This document shows, piece after piece, positions 1-7,625 of a stretch of DNA of 32,394 bases. The stretch's first letter is position 1. Every line of letters starts with the position of its first letter. A program made the translations under genes and the position numbers. The notes beneath the pieces were generated by a model, which worked only from the letters and a program-made list of their open reading frames with translations, did no database searches and was not told the origin of the DNA. The DNA is taken from assembly GCA_034433995.1 (NCBI GenBank), contig DAOTZU010000005.1:1-32394 (forward strand). Reading direction: 5' to 3'. The DNA comes from DAOTZU01 sp034433995 (GTDB lineage Bacteria > Chloroflexota > Anaerolineae > UBA1429).

Positions 1-1
1 C

Positions 2-1360
2 CCCACCGCCTCGCCCACCGACACCTTCACACCCACGCCCACCCCCAGCCCCACGCCCGTGCCGCCCACCCGGGTGGACGCCACCTCCACGCCCACCGAA
101 ACCTCAACGCCGACCCTCACCCCCTCTTCCACGGCAACGCCGACTCCCACCGCCACGGTTACGTCCACCTTCACGCCCACGGCGACGCCCACCTCAACGC
201 CGACGGCCACACCCGGCCCCAGCCCCACCCCCACGCCCACCCGAGAACTGCTCTGCGTAGAGGTGGTGCCGCGCCAAGATTTCGAGACAGAGCTTTCGCC
301 CCGCTGGCGGCTCAGCGGGAACACGGCCCGCAGCGACCGGATAAAGCACGACGGCGCGTGGAGCTTGAAACTCGGCGGCGCAAACCTCAGTCGCGACGCG
401 GCGTTCCTCAGCTTTGCCCTGCCCCCTGAGGTGACACAACTGGGCCTGAGTTTCTTCTGGACCAAGGAGACCAGCGAATACGTCCGCGGACGCGATACAC
501 TCCGTTTCACCCTGGAGGACGCCCTGGGCAACGTCGTGGCCGAGATCGCCACGTTGGATGCCACCACCTCCTTCAGCGGGTGGCGGCTGTACGCCCGCGA
601 CCTTTCTTTGTGGGCCGACCGCGCCCAGGTGTTGGCCATCCGTCTATCCTCCGATACGGTGCGGGCGACCGCTTTCTATCTGGACGATCTGCAGCTTTCG
701 GTGTGCAGTCGCTCTTTGCCGGAGGGCTGTAATGCGCTGGGCTATGCCTTTCAAGAGGAATTCGGCGCGGACGTGACCCAGTGGCAGGTCTCCTTGGGCT
801 ATGGCAGCTACACCCTCAACGACTCGGTGATCTCGCTCCACGCCCAGCCGGGCAACACCGACCGTTTTCCCGTGCTTTGGACCAACAATGCCTTTGTGGG
901 CGTGGGTGATTTCACCTTCGAGACCCTCTTTCGCTACTCCGACCTGACGGCCTACGGCACCACCATCGGCATCGGTAGCCAGTACTACGACGGCCACCGC
1001 TATCTGCAGACGGTGGATCCGCCCCCCGGCATCGAGGATATCCTCAGCATCCACCAATTGGACGCCTGGTTCCGCATCGCTTTGATGGAGGAGGTGGTCT
1101 GGTGGGGGCCCCAGGGAGACACCTCTTGGCATTACGTGCGGGTGACGCGGCAGGGGCCATTTTGGACCCTCTATGTGGACGGCGAGAGGATCGGCCAGAC
1201 ATTCTCCGAGCGCGCGCCACGAAGCCTCTTTATCGGCAACCCGGCCATCGAGATCTGGTGGGGCACATGGACGGTGTTACATGTGGACTATTTGCGGCTC
1301 ACGACCTGCCTGGGCCAGGGGCAGGAGAATGTGTGGTTGCCGTTGGTGGAAGGGAAGTAG
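2..1360 (+). CDS. Secreted Pro/Thr-rich protein with two lectin/LamG-like beta-sandwich regions (5' partial)
   Basis: The reading frame is open from the first bases of the window, so the true start lies outside. About the first 80 codons are Pro/Thr/Ser/Ala repeats of the TPTPTATPT kind, a flexible extracellular linker. Two beta-sandwich-like regions follow. The first is about residues 85-235, beginning near CVEVVPRQDFE and ending near DDLQLSVC. The second is about residues 240-445, beginning CNALGYAFQEEFGADVTQW, and resembles concanavalin A-like or GH16-type lectin folds. The protein ends in VWLPLVEGK, a tail style I associate with secreted Chloroflexota proteins. I see no catalytic motif, so a surface glycan-binding or adhesive role is inferred. 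An internal GTG at 59 is in frame but falls inside the repeat and is unlikely to be the start. Confidence 0.8.
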   Translation, partial: PTASPTDTFTPTPTPSPTPVPPTRVDATSTPTETSTPTLTPSSTATPTPTATVTSTFTPTATPTSTPTATPGPSPTPTPTRELLCVEVVPRQDFETELSPRWRLSGNTARSDRIKHDGAWSLKLGGANLSRDAAFLSFALPPEVTQLGLSFFWTKETSEYVRGRDTLRFTLEDALGNVVAEIATLDATTSFSGWRLYARDLSLWADRAQVLAIRLSSDTVRATAFYLDDLQLSVCSRSLPEGCNALGYAFQEEFGADVTQWQVSLGYGSYTLNDSVISLHAQPGNTDRFPVLWTNNAFVGVGDFTFETLFRYSDLTAYGTTIGIGSQYYDGHRYLQTVDPPPGIEDILSIHQLDAWFRIALMEEVVWWGPQGDTSWHYVRVTRQGPFWTLYVDGERIGQTFSERAPRSLFIGNPAIEIWWGTWTVLHVDYLRLTTCLGQGQENVWLPLVEGK

Positions 1361-1455
1361 TAAGCGGTGAAGGGGAGAGAACTTGACCTAGAAGCCGCAA
1401 CATGGTATAAGAAACCTGGCTCAAGGGTAAAGCGGATACATCTGGGGCGGTCGGC

Positions 1456-1773
1456 ATGCTCAACACAAACGAAACGATCAGGCGTTGTAAAGCGGTGCTA
1501 GAGAGCCATTATGGGCCGCGCTTTCGGGCGCTCGTGCTCTATGGCTCGTTGGCGCGCAACCAGGCGGATAAGGCGAGCGATATCGACCTACTCGTGGTAT
1601 TAAGCGAACCTTTCGACTATTTCCGCGAACTGCGGCACATTGTGGAGTTGCTCTATCCCATACAACTTGAGTCGGCGCGTCTCATCTCTGCCAAGCCTGC
1701 GCCCTGCGATGCTTTTGAGCGCGGTGAGCTCCAGCTCTATCGGAACGCGAAAAGCGAAGGGGTGGTTGTGTGA
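1456..1773 (+). CDS. MNT-type minimal nucleotidyltransferase (MntA/antitoxin-like)
   Basis: This 105-residue protein has the nucleotidyltransferase signature GSLARNQADKASDIDLLVV at about residues 30-48: the GS pair followed by DxD. It belongs to the minimal nucleotidyltransferase group that pairs with HEPN proteins. In characterised MntA/HepT pairs the enzyme adds AMP to the HEPN partner and neutralises it. The usual Gly after Ala-Arg is Asn here. The third acidic residue expected on the following strand is not obvious (YPIQLESARL), so activity is uncertain. The stop TGA overlaps the ATG of the HEPN gene by one base, which implies translational coupling. The Shine-Dalgarno is weak. Confidence 0.85.
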   Translation: MLNTNETIRRCKAVLESHYGPRFRALVLYGSLARNQADKASDIDLLVVLSEPFDYFRELRHIVELLYPIQLESARLISAKPAPCDAFERGELQLYRNAKSEGVVV

Positions 1774-2183
1774 TGCTGCCACACCAGCGGGAGATTACCG
1801 CTCATCTGGATCGGGCACAGACATCCCTTCGTGCTGCCAGGGATCTCTGGGCCGCAGGGTATTATGACTTTGCCACATCGCGGGCCTATTACGCGGCTTT
1901 CTATGCGGCGACGGCCGCGCTACTGAGCGAGAACCTGACAGCACGCAAGCATAGCGGTTTAATCGCTCTGGTCCATCAGCGGTTGGTCAAAACCGGCCGA
2001 TTGGCCGAGGAACAAGGAAAGGCGCTGAATTGGCTGTTCGAACTGCGCGCCATCGCTGATTACGGCGTCACCACACACATCTCTGGGCCAGAGGCAGCTC
2101 AAGCTTTGCAAGCGGCGGAGAGCTTTGTCCAAGCGATCCACACCCTTCTGCGCCAAGACGCGGAGCCATCGAGTGAGAGCTGA
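1773..2183 (+). CDS. HEPN domain protein, UPF0332 type
   Basis: This 136-residue all-helical HEPN protein has the family signature SRAYYAAFYAATAALL at about residues 30-45 and ELRAIADYG at about residues 89-97. It partners the MNT gene immediately upstream, whose stop codon overlaps this ATG. A GTG one codon earlier (1770) is possible, but the ATG gives the classic TGATG coupling. In toxic HEPN RNases an Rx4-6H motif is catalytic. Here the equivalent site reads RAIADY with no histidine at the expected place, as in the UPF0332 'ADY' branch. RNase activity therefore should not be assumed. The pair could be a toxin-antitoxin module or a nucleotide-transfer module of other function. Confidence 0.85.
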   Translation: MLPHQREITAHLDRAQTSLRAARDLWAAGYYDFATSRAYYAAFYAATAALLSENLTARKHSGLIALVHQRLVKTGRLAEEQGKALNWLFELRAIADYGVTTHISGPEAAQALQAAESFVQAIHTLLRQDAEPSSES

Positions 2184-2278
2184 AGGCTCTTACTCGCCCC
2201 CTTTGTGCCTTGCGCGCCGCCCGCAGGCCTCCCAAGGTTCAAACCCCCGCTCCATTTTTCGCACGCGCCCTTTCTGGC

Positions 2279-2284
2279 TATAAT
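2279..2284 (+). promoter_or_regulatory. Probable -10 element of gatB
   Basis: A perfect TATAAT lies 28 bases before the gatB ATG, so the transcript would have a short leader of about 20 nt. The -35 region at the right distance is only T-rich and a poor match, so only the -10 is supported. Confidence 0.45.
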
Positions 2285-2312
2285 ATGGGCCACAACAAGG
2301 GAGGGGAGAGAG

Positions 2313-3758
2313 ATGCCCTACGAAGCCGTCATCGGCATGGAAGTGCACGCCCAGGTGATCACCGCCTCCAAGATGTTCTGCGGCTGCTCGGCCGATTACG
2401 CCGCCGCCCCGCCCAACACCCACACCTGCCCCGTCTGCTTGGGGATGCCCGGCACCCTCCCGGTGATCAACCGCGCCGCCATGGAAGCCACCATCTTGAC
2501 CGGCCTGGCGCTCCATTGCGAGATTCCCGCGTTCAGCAAGTTCGACCGCAAGAACTATCCCTATCCCGATCTCCCCAAAGGCTACCAAATCTCGCAATAT
2601 GACCTTCCCTTGGCCATCAACGGTTGGCTGGAGGTGGAAAGCAACGGCCAGCCCAAACGCATCCGCATCCGCCGGGTGCACCTGGAGGAGGATACGGCCA
2701 AGCTGATCCACGAGGAAGGATGCAGCCTGATTGACTTTAACCGCGCCGGCGTGCCGCTGATGGAGATCGTCACCGAGGCGGATATCCGCACCGCCGACGA
2801 GGCCTGGCAGTATCTGACCAAGCTGCGCACCATCCTCCGCTATTTGGGGGTGAGCACGGGCAACATGGAGGAAGGAGCCATGCGCTGCGAGGCCAACATC
2901 TCCCTCCGTCCCGTGGGCTCTGACACCCTGGGCACAAAAGTTGAGGTCAAGAACCTGAACTCCTTCCGTTCGGTGCGCCTGGCCATCGCCTACGAGATCG
3001 AACGCCAGACCAAGATCTTGGAGGAGGGCGGCCAAGTGCAGCAGGTGACCATGGGCTGGGACGAGCGCCATGGCCGCACCGTCTTTCAACGCTCCAAGGA
3101 GTTTGCCGAGGATTACCGTTACTTTCCCGAGCCGGATCTGCCGCCCCTCTCCTTCAGCCGAGAATGGGTAGAAGCCATGCGGGCGCGTCTGCCCGAATTG
3201 CCCGACGCCAAGCGCCAGCGGTTCGTCGCCGAATACGGCGTGCGCGCCGAGGACGCGGCCCTTTTGGTGGAGGATCGCCCAGTGGCAGATTATTTTGAGG
3301 CCGCCGTGCGGGTCGGCGGCGCGGCCATCTCGCCCCAGACGGTGGCGAATTGGGTTTTGGGCGAGCTCTTTCGCCTCTTGCGCGATCATGGCGTGGGCCT
3401 TGAGCAAGCCAAGGTGACGCCGGCGGGCCTGGCCGAGCTATTGGGTTTGGTGAGCAGCGGCCAGATCAACCAGACTGTGGCCAAAGAGGTGTTGGAGGAG
3501 ATGTTTGCCAGCGGGGAACTGGCGGCAACCATCGTCCAGCGGCGCGGGCTGACCCAAATCAGCGACGAGGCCCGCCTGCTATCCCTGGTGCAGGAGGTGT
3601 TGGCGGCGAACCCCAAGGCCGTGCAACAATTCCTGGAGGGCAAAGAACAGGTCCTGGGTTTTTTGGTGGGCCAGGCGATGCGGGCCACCCGCGGCCAGGC
3701 CAATGTGCAGCTCCTCACCCGGCTGTTGCGCCAAGAGTTGGCCAAGAGAAAACAATAA
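2313..3758 (+). CDS. gatB: Asp-tRNA(Asn)/Glu-tRNA(Gln) amidotransferase subunit B
   Basis: GatB is the tRNA-binding kinase subunit of the GatCAB amidotransferase, which converts Glu-tRNA(Gln) and/or Asp-tRNA(Asn) to the amides in the cytoplasm. The 481 residues match the usual size. The N-terminus YEAVIGMEVHAQ is diagnostic. The metal-binding cysteines are present as FCGCS (about 22-26) and CPVC (about 39-42), followed by LGMPG and the FDRKNYPYPDLPKGYQISQ block. The C-terminal helical and YqeY-like tail (about 330-481) is complete, ending near RATRGQANVQLLTRLLRQEL. The ATG at 2313 follows a purine-rich GGGAGGGGAGAG Shine-Dalgarno. An in-frame extension back to 2205 has no homology-like content. 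gatA and gatC are not adjacent, so the subunits are dispersed. The terminator just downstream makes it monocistronic. Confidence 0.97.
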   Translation: MPYEAVIGMEVHAQVITASKMFCGCSADYAAAPPNTHTCPVCLGMPGTLPVINRAAMEATILTGLALHCEIPAFSKFDRKNYPYPDLPKGYQISQYDLPLAINGWLEVESNGQPKRIRIRRVHLEEDTAKLIHEEGCSLIDFNRAGVPLMEIVTEADIRTADEAWQYLTKLRTILRYLGVSTGNMEEGAMRCEANISLRPVGSDTLGTKVEVKNLNSFRSVRLAIAYEIERQTKILEEGGQVQQVTMGWDERHGRTVFQRSKEFAEDYRYFPEPDLPPLSFSREWVEAMRARLPELPDAKRQRFVAEYGVRAEDAALLVEDRPVADYFEAAVRVGGAAISPQTVANWVLGELFRLLRDHGVGLEQAKVTPAGLAELLGLVSSGQINQTVAKEVLEEMFASGELAATIVQRRGLTQISDEARLLSLVQEVLAANPKAVQQFLEGKEQVLGFLVGQAMRATRGQANVQLLTRLLRQELAKRKQ

Positions 3759-3784
3759 TAGATTCGGCAGTTCAGGTGGATGAT

Positions 3785-3825
3785 AGCCCTGTCAGGGAAG
3801 CGCTGGCAGGGCTGGCGTTTTGTTT
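3785..3825 (+). terminator. Intrinsic terminator after gatB
   Basis: An 11-bp stem (AGCCCTGTCAG pairing with CTGGCAGGGCT, one G-U pair) with a 7-nt loop is followed by the T-rich GGCGTTTTGTTT, 26 bases after the gatB stop. Confidence 0.8.
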
Positions 3826-3861
3826 GGAGATCGTGACATTCTGTCCAAAAGGAGCAAAGAG

Positions 3862-5106
3862 ATGGCCACTTCACCGTTCGAGACCGCTGTACAACAGTTC
3901 GATAACGCCGCGCGCTATCTGCGCTTGCCGCCGGGCATCGCCGATGTGTTGCGCACCCCGCGCCGCGAGCTGACCGTCCATTTCCCGGTCAAGATGGACG
4001 ATGGCAGCTTGAAGATGTTCACCGGCTATCGGGTGCAACACAGCACAGCCGCCGGCCCGGCCAAGGGCGGCTTGCGCTACCACCCCAACGTGACGCTGGA
4101 TGAGGTCAAGGCCTTGGCCATGTGGATGACCTGGAAGTGCGCCGTGGTGAACGTCCCCTTTGGGGGGGCCAAGGGCGGGGTGGTCTGCAATCCGAAGGAG
4201 ATGTCGCAGGGAGAGCTGGAGCGGCTGACCCGACGCTTTACCACCGAGATCTCCTGCATCATCGGTCCCATGGAGGATATCCCCGCCCCCGACGTGAACA
4301 CCACTCCCCAAACCATGGCCTGGATCATGGATACCTACACCATGCACGCCGGCACGCAGCATCTGGCTGTGGTCACCGGCAAGCCGGTGGAGGTGGGCGG
4401 CTCGCTGGGGCGCAACGAGGCCACCGGCCGGGGTGTGATGATCACGGCCATCGAGGCCCTCAAGCGGTTGGGACGTGAGATCCAGGGGGCTACGGTGGCG
4501 GTGCAGGGCTATGGCAACGTGGGCTCCATCAGCGCCTACCTGTTACAGGACCAGGGGGCCAAGATCATCGCCGTCAGCGATAGCCGCGGCGCCATCTATA
4601 ACCCCGTCGGCCTGAACGCCCGCGAGGTCTTGCGGTACAAGCAGGAGACCGGTTCGGTGGTGGGCTATCCCGGCGCCACGGTGATCAGCGATGCCGAGCT
4701 CTTGACCCTGCCCTGCGATGTGCTGGTGCCGGCAGCTTTGGAGGAGGTGATCACCGGCGAGAATGCCGAGCGCATCCGCGCCAAGGTGATTGTGGAAGGC
4801 GCCAACGGGCCCACCACGCCCGAGGCCGATGAGATCCTCACCCGGCGTGGCATCATGATCGTGCCCGACATCCTGGCCAACGCCGGTGGGGTGACGGTCT
4901 CGTACTTTGAATGGGTGCAGGATCTGCAGACCTTTTTCTGGTCCGAGGAGGAGGTCAATGCGCGGCTGCGCCAACACATCGTGCACTCGTTTGCCGATGT
5001 GTATCGTATCGCCCAGGAAAAGAGCGTAAATATGCGCATCGCTGCCTACATCAAAGCCATTGCCCGCGTGGCCAAGGCCATCGAGCTGCGGGGGATCTAT
5101 CCCTGA
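3862..5106 (+). CDS. gdhA: Glutamate dehydrogenase (Glu/Leu/Phe/Val dehydrogenase family)
   Basis: This enzyme reversibly deaminates L-glutamate to 2-oxoglutarate and ammonia with NAD(P). The 414 residues fit hexameric small-subunit GDH. PAKGGLRYHPNV (about 66-77) and VNVPFGGAKGGV (about 96-107) carry the substrate-binding and catalytic lysines. PAPDVNT supplies the conserved Asp. The dinucleotide fold begins at VAVQGYGNVGS (about 213-223). ATG 3862 has the Shine-Dalgarno AAGGAG at 3849-3854. An in-frame ATG at 3820 lies inside the upstream terminator tail and is rejected. The cofactor preference cannot be fixed by eye. The gene is bounded by terminators on both sides, hence probably monocistronic. 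Leucine dehydrogenase is the nearest alternative, but the length and motifs favour GDH. Confidence 0.92.
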   Translation: MATSPFETAVQQFDNAARYLRLPPGIADVLRTPRRELTVHFPVKMDDGSLKMFTGYRVQHSTAAGPAKGGLRYHPNVTLDEVKALAMWMTWKCAVVNVPFGGAKGGVVCNPKEMSQGELERLTRRFTTEISCIIGPMEDIPAPDVNTTPQTMAWIMDTYTMHAGTQHLAVVTGKPVEVGGSLGRNEATGRGVMITAIEALKRLGREIQGATVAVQGYGNVGSISAYLLQDQGAKIIAVSDSRGAIYNPVGLNAREVLRYKQETGSVVGYPGATVISDAELLTLPCDVLVPAALEEVITGENAERIRAKVIVEGANGPTTPEADEILTRRGIMIVPDILANAGGVTVSYFEWVQDLQTFFWSEEEVNARLRQHIVHSFADVYRIAQEKSVNMRIAAYIKAIARVAKAIELRGIYP

Positions 5107-5141
5107 TCCGCAGACGATGACCCGGTGACGCCGCCGTGCTG

Positions 5142-5170
5142 GCCGTCGGTTCTTCACCGACGGCTTTTTC
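5142..5170 (+). terminator. Intrinsic terminator after the glutamate dehydrogenase gene
   Basis: A perfect 9-bp stem (GCCGTCGGT/ACCGACGGC) with loop TCTTC is followed directly by five T residues. It ends four bases before the -35 of the next promoter. Confidence 0.9.
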
Positions 5171-5173
5171 GTC

Positions 5174-5202
5174 TTGACAATCGGCCTGGGGCGGGCTATG
5201 CT
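5174..5202 (+). promoter_or_regulatory. Sigma-70-type promoter of the 5.2-8.8 kb cluster
   Basis: A perfect -35 TTGACA (5174-5179) and a -10 TATGCT (5197-5202) are separated by exactly 17 bp, about 45 bases before the oxidoreductase start. Confidence 0.85.
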
Positions 5203-5247
5203 CTCCATAGAGCTGGGCAAGCCTACAAAAACTCTAGGAGTGTGAAG

Positions 5248-6534
5248 ATGATGCGACCTGTGGAGCTGGCCCTTCTGGGGGCCGGCAGCCGTGGCACCTT
5301 TGCTTACGGTGTCTATGCCAAACTCAATCCTCATCACGCCCGATTTGTCGCCGTGGCCGAGCCGGACGATGCCCGCCGGGAGCGTTTCGCCCGGGAGCAT
5401 GGGATTCCGCCGGAACGCTGTTTTGGCACCTGGCAGGAATTGTTGGCGAGGCCTCCCCTGGCCGAGGCACTGGTCAACGCGCTGATGGACCAGCAGCATG
5501 TCCCCTCCACCTTGCGGGCGCTGGAGGTGGGCTATGACGTGCTCTTGGAAAAGCCCATGGCCACCACCGCCGAGGATTGCGTGCGCCTGGTGCAGGCCGC
5601 CGAGCGCACGGGGCGGATCCTGCAGATTTGCCATGTGCTGCGCTACACCCGCTTCTGGGGCCTGGTGCACGAGATCATTGCCTCCGGGCGGTTGGGCCGG
5701 GTGATCAACGTGGATCATCGGGAGAATGTGGCCTTTTGGCACATGGCCCACAGTTTCGTCCGCGGCAATTGGCGCCAAGCGGCCACCAGCGCACCGATGA
5801 TCCTGGCCAAATGTTGCCACGATATGGATATCCTCTATTGGAACCTGGGGGCGCCGGTGCGGCGGCTCTCCTCCTTTGGCCGGCTGAGCCATTTCCGCCC
5901 CGACCAGGCCCCGCCCGGCGCGCCGGAGCGCTGCACCGATGGCTGCCCGGCCCAGGAGACCTGCCCCTTTTACGCGCCGCGCTTGTATCTGCGCGAGGAT
6001 CTGACCGGCTGGCCGGTGAACGTGATCACCATGGACCTGAGCATGGAGGGCCGCCTGCGGGCGTTGCGGGAGGGCCCTTACGGGCGCTGCGTGTACCGCT
6101 GCGATAACGACGTGGTGGATCACCAGGTGGTCAACATGGAGATGGAGAACGACATCACCGTCACCTTTACCATGCAAGGCCATTCCCACAACAATGTGCG
6201 CACCATGCGCTACGATGGTACCCGGGCCACCTTGCGAGCCAGCGAGGCCAACGACGAGATCACCATCTATGACCACGTGACCGGCAACGAAGAGAGCATC
6301 CGCCCGGGCCAGGTGGTGGGAGGCCACGGGGGTGGCGATACAGGGGTGATGAACGCCTTTGTGGAGACGTTGCGCCACCGCGAACGGCCACCTTTGACCA
6401 GTGCCCGCGCCTCGTTGGAGAGTCACCTCATGGCCTTTGCCGCCGAGCGGGCCCGGGTCCAGGGGATTCTTGTAGATATGCCCGCCTATCGCGCCGAGAT
6501 CGAAGCGCGGGCATTGAACGGCCCCTTGATGTGA
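5248..6534 (+). CDS. Gfo/Idh/MocA family NAD(P)-dependent oxidoreductase
   Basis: The N-terminal Rossmann fold starts with LALLGAGSRG (about 7-16). The family EKP motif is at about 100-103 (LLEKPMATTAEDC), and a CCHDMDILYW block (about 190-199) holds the catalytic-site His/Asp. A cysteine-rich insert CTDGCPAQETCPFY at about 229-242 could bind metal and is typical of a subgroup of these proteins. Length is 428 aa. Members oxidise or reduce sugars, inositols or other polyols; the substrate is not readable here. ATG 5248 is chosen because TAGGAG lies 7 bases upstream; the adjacent ATG at 5251 is equally possible. It is the first gene behind the promoter at 5174-5202. The next gene follows closely, so co-transcription is likely. 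Confidence 0.9.
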   Translation: MMRPVELALLGAGSRGTFAYGVYAKLNPHHARFVAVAEPDDARRERFAREHGIPPERCFGTWQELLARPPLAEALVNALMDQQHVPSTLRALEVGYDVLLEKPMATTAEDCVRLVQAAERTGRILQICHVLRYTRFWGLVHEIIASGRLGRVINVDHRENVAFWHMAHSFVRGNWRQAATSAPMILAKCCHDMDILYWNLGAPVRRLSSFGRLSHFRPDQAPPGAPERCTDGCPAQETCPFYAPRLYLREDLTGWPVNVITMDLSMEGRLRALREGPYGRCVYRCDNDVVDHQVVNMEMENDITVTFTMQGHSHNNVRTMRYDGTRATLRASEANDEITIYDHVTGNEESIRPGQVVGGHGGGDTGVMNAFVETLRHRERPPLTSARASLESHLMAFAAERARVQGILVDMPAYRAEIEARALNGPLM

Positions 6535-6548
6535 AAGGCGCGGCCGGG

Positions 6549-7577
6549 ATGCCCGTGGCATATGTGTATGATCCCGTCTATTTGGAGCACGAGACGGGCC
6601 GCCACCCGGAACGGAAGGAGCGCCTGCTGGCCATCCTGGATCACCTGCGCCAGACGGGCCTGTTGGCGCACTTGATGGTCATCCCGGCGGAGCGGGCCAC
6701 GGTGGCGGATGTGACCCGGGTGCACAGCCCCGGCCTGGTGCGCCAGTTGCAGCATTTAGCCGAGGCGGGCGGGGGCTGGGCCGATGCGGATACGGTGGTG
6801 GGCCCGCGCTCGGTGGAGGCGGCGTTTTACGCTGCCGGCGGCGTCCTCGCCGCCACAAGGGCGGTGCTAGAGGGCACTGTGGAGAGCGCCTTTGCGCTGG
6901 TGCGCCCGCCCGGGCACCACGCTACTCCGAACCGGGCCATGGGCTTTTGTTTGTTCAACAACGTGGCCGTGGCCGCAGCCTGGGCGTTGGCCGGAGGGAG
7001 CGCGGCACGGCTGGCCATCGTGGATTTCGATGTGCACCACGGCAACGGCACCGCCGAGATCTTTCAAGCCGATCCACGGGTGCTCTATATCTCTTTACAC
7101 CAATATCCCCATTATCCGGGCACGGGCCATTGGCGGGAAAAGGGCGGCGGCCCAGGCGAGGGGGTTTGTCTCAATATCCCCCTTCCCGCCCATACCGGCG
7201 ATGGGGGCTACGGCGCAGCCTGGACACGCCTGGTGGCGCCCGCCCTCAGGCGCTTTCGCCCGGAGCTGATCCTGGCCTCTGCCGGCTACGATGCCCATTG
7301 GGCCGACCCCTTGGCTGCGATGCAGCTCACCCTGGGAGGCTTTCACACCCTGGCCGCCAGCCTGGTGAGCCTGGCCAAGGAATTGTGCGCCGGGCGGCTG
7401 GTGCTGGCCCTGGAGGGGGGCTATGAGCTACAAACCTTGGCCCATGGCGTGGCCACCACCTTTAGGGCACTGCTGGGCCTGCCCGCCGGAGAAGACCCCC
7501 TGGGGCCGGCCCCCGAACCGGAACCACCGGTGGAGGAACTCCTGCAGGCCATCGCCCGCTGGCACGGGCTGGCATAG
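6549..7577 (+). CDS. Histone deacetylase-fold hydrolase (AcuC/acetylpolyamine amidohydrolase superfamily)
   Basis: This Zn-dependent deacetylase fold of 342 residues has all core motifs. These are the tandem active-site histidines in RPPGHHATP (about 119-127), the zinc ligands in DFDVHHGNGT (about 159-168), the third ligand in SAGYDAHWADP (about 244-254), and the LEGGYEL glycine loop (about 288-294). Bacterial members deacetylate small amides, polyamines or protein lysines; which applies cannot be told. A GTG at 6531 would overlap the upstream stop but has no Shine-Dalgarno. The ATG at 6549 has AAAGG about 10 bases ahead and gives the usual N-terminus (VAYVYDPVYLEHETG). The catalytic set is intact. 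Confidence 0.93.
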   Translation: MPVAYVYDPVYLEHETGRHPERKERLLAILDHLRQTGLLAHLMVIPAERATVADVTRVHSPGLVRQLQHLAEAGGGWADADTVVGPRSVEAAFYAAGGVLAATRAVLEGTVESAFALVRPPGHHATPNRAMGFCLFNNVAVAAAWALAGGSAARLAIVDFDVHHGNGTAEIFQADPRVLYISLHQYPHYPGTGHWREKGGGPGEGVCLNIPLPAHTGDGGYGAAWTRLVAPALRRFRPELILASAGYDAHWADPLAAMQLTLGGFHTLAASLVSLAKELCAGRLVLALEGGYELQTLAHGVATTFRALLGLPAGEDPLGPAPEPEPPVEELLQAIARWHGLA

Positions 7578-7625
7578 AGGCGACGGCCACCGTGTAAAGG
7601 GTTGTCTCGTAGCGAAAGGAGCAAG

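Noticed and set aside
1..240. Short-period repeat of CCCACG/CCCACC units, considered as CRISPR or satellite
   Set aside because: It is the codon-level reflection of a Pro/Thr-rich protein linker; there are no spacers and the reading frame stays open.
2190..3407. 405-codon minus-strand open frame over gatB
   Set aside because: Composition is that of an antisense shadow; gatB is unmistakable on the other strand.
4543..6561. 672-codon minus-strand open frame
   Set aside because: It lies opposite glutamate dehydrogenase and the Gfo/Idh gene, is His/Gly/Arg/Ala-rich without family motifs, and crosses a terminator and promoter; high GC explains the open frame.
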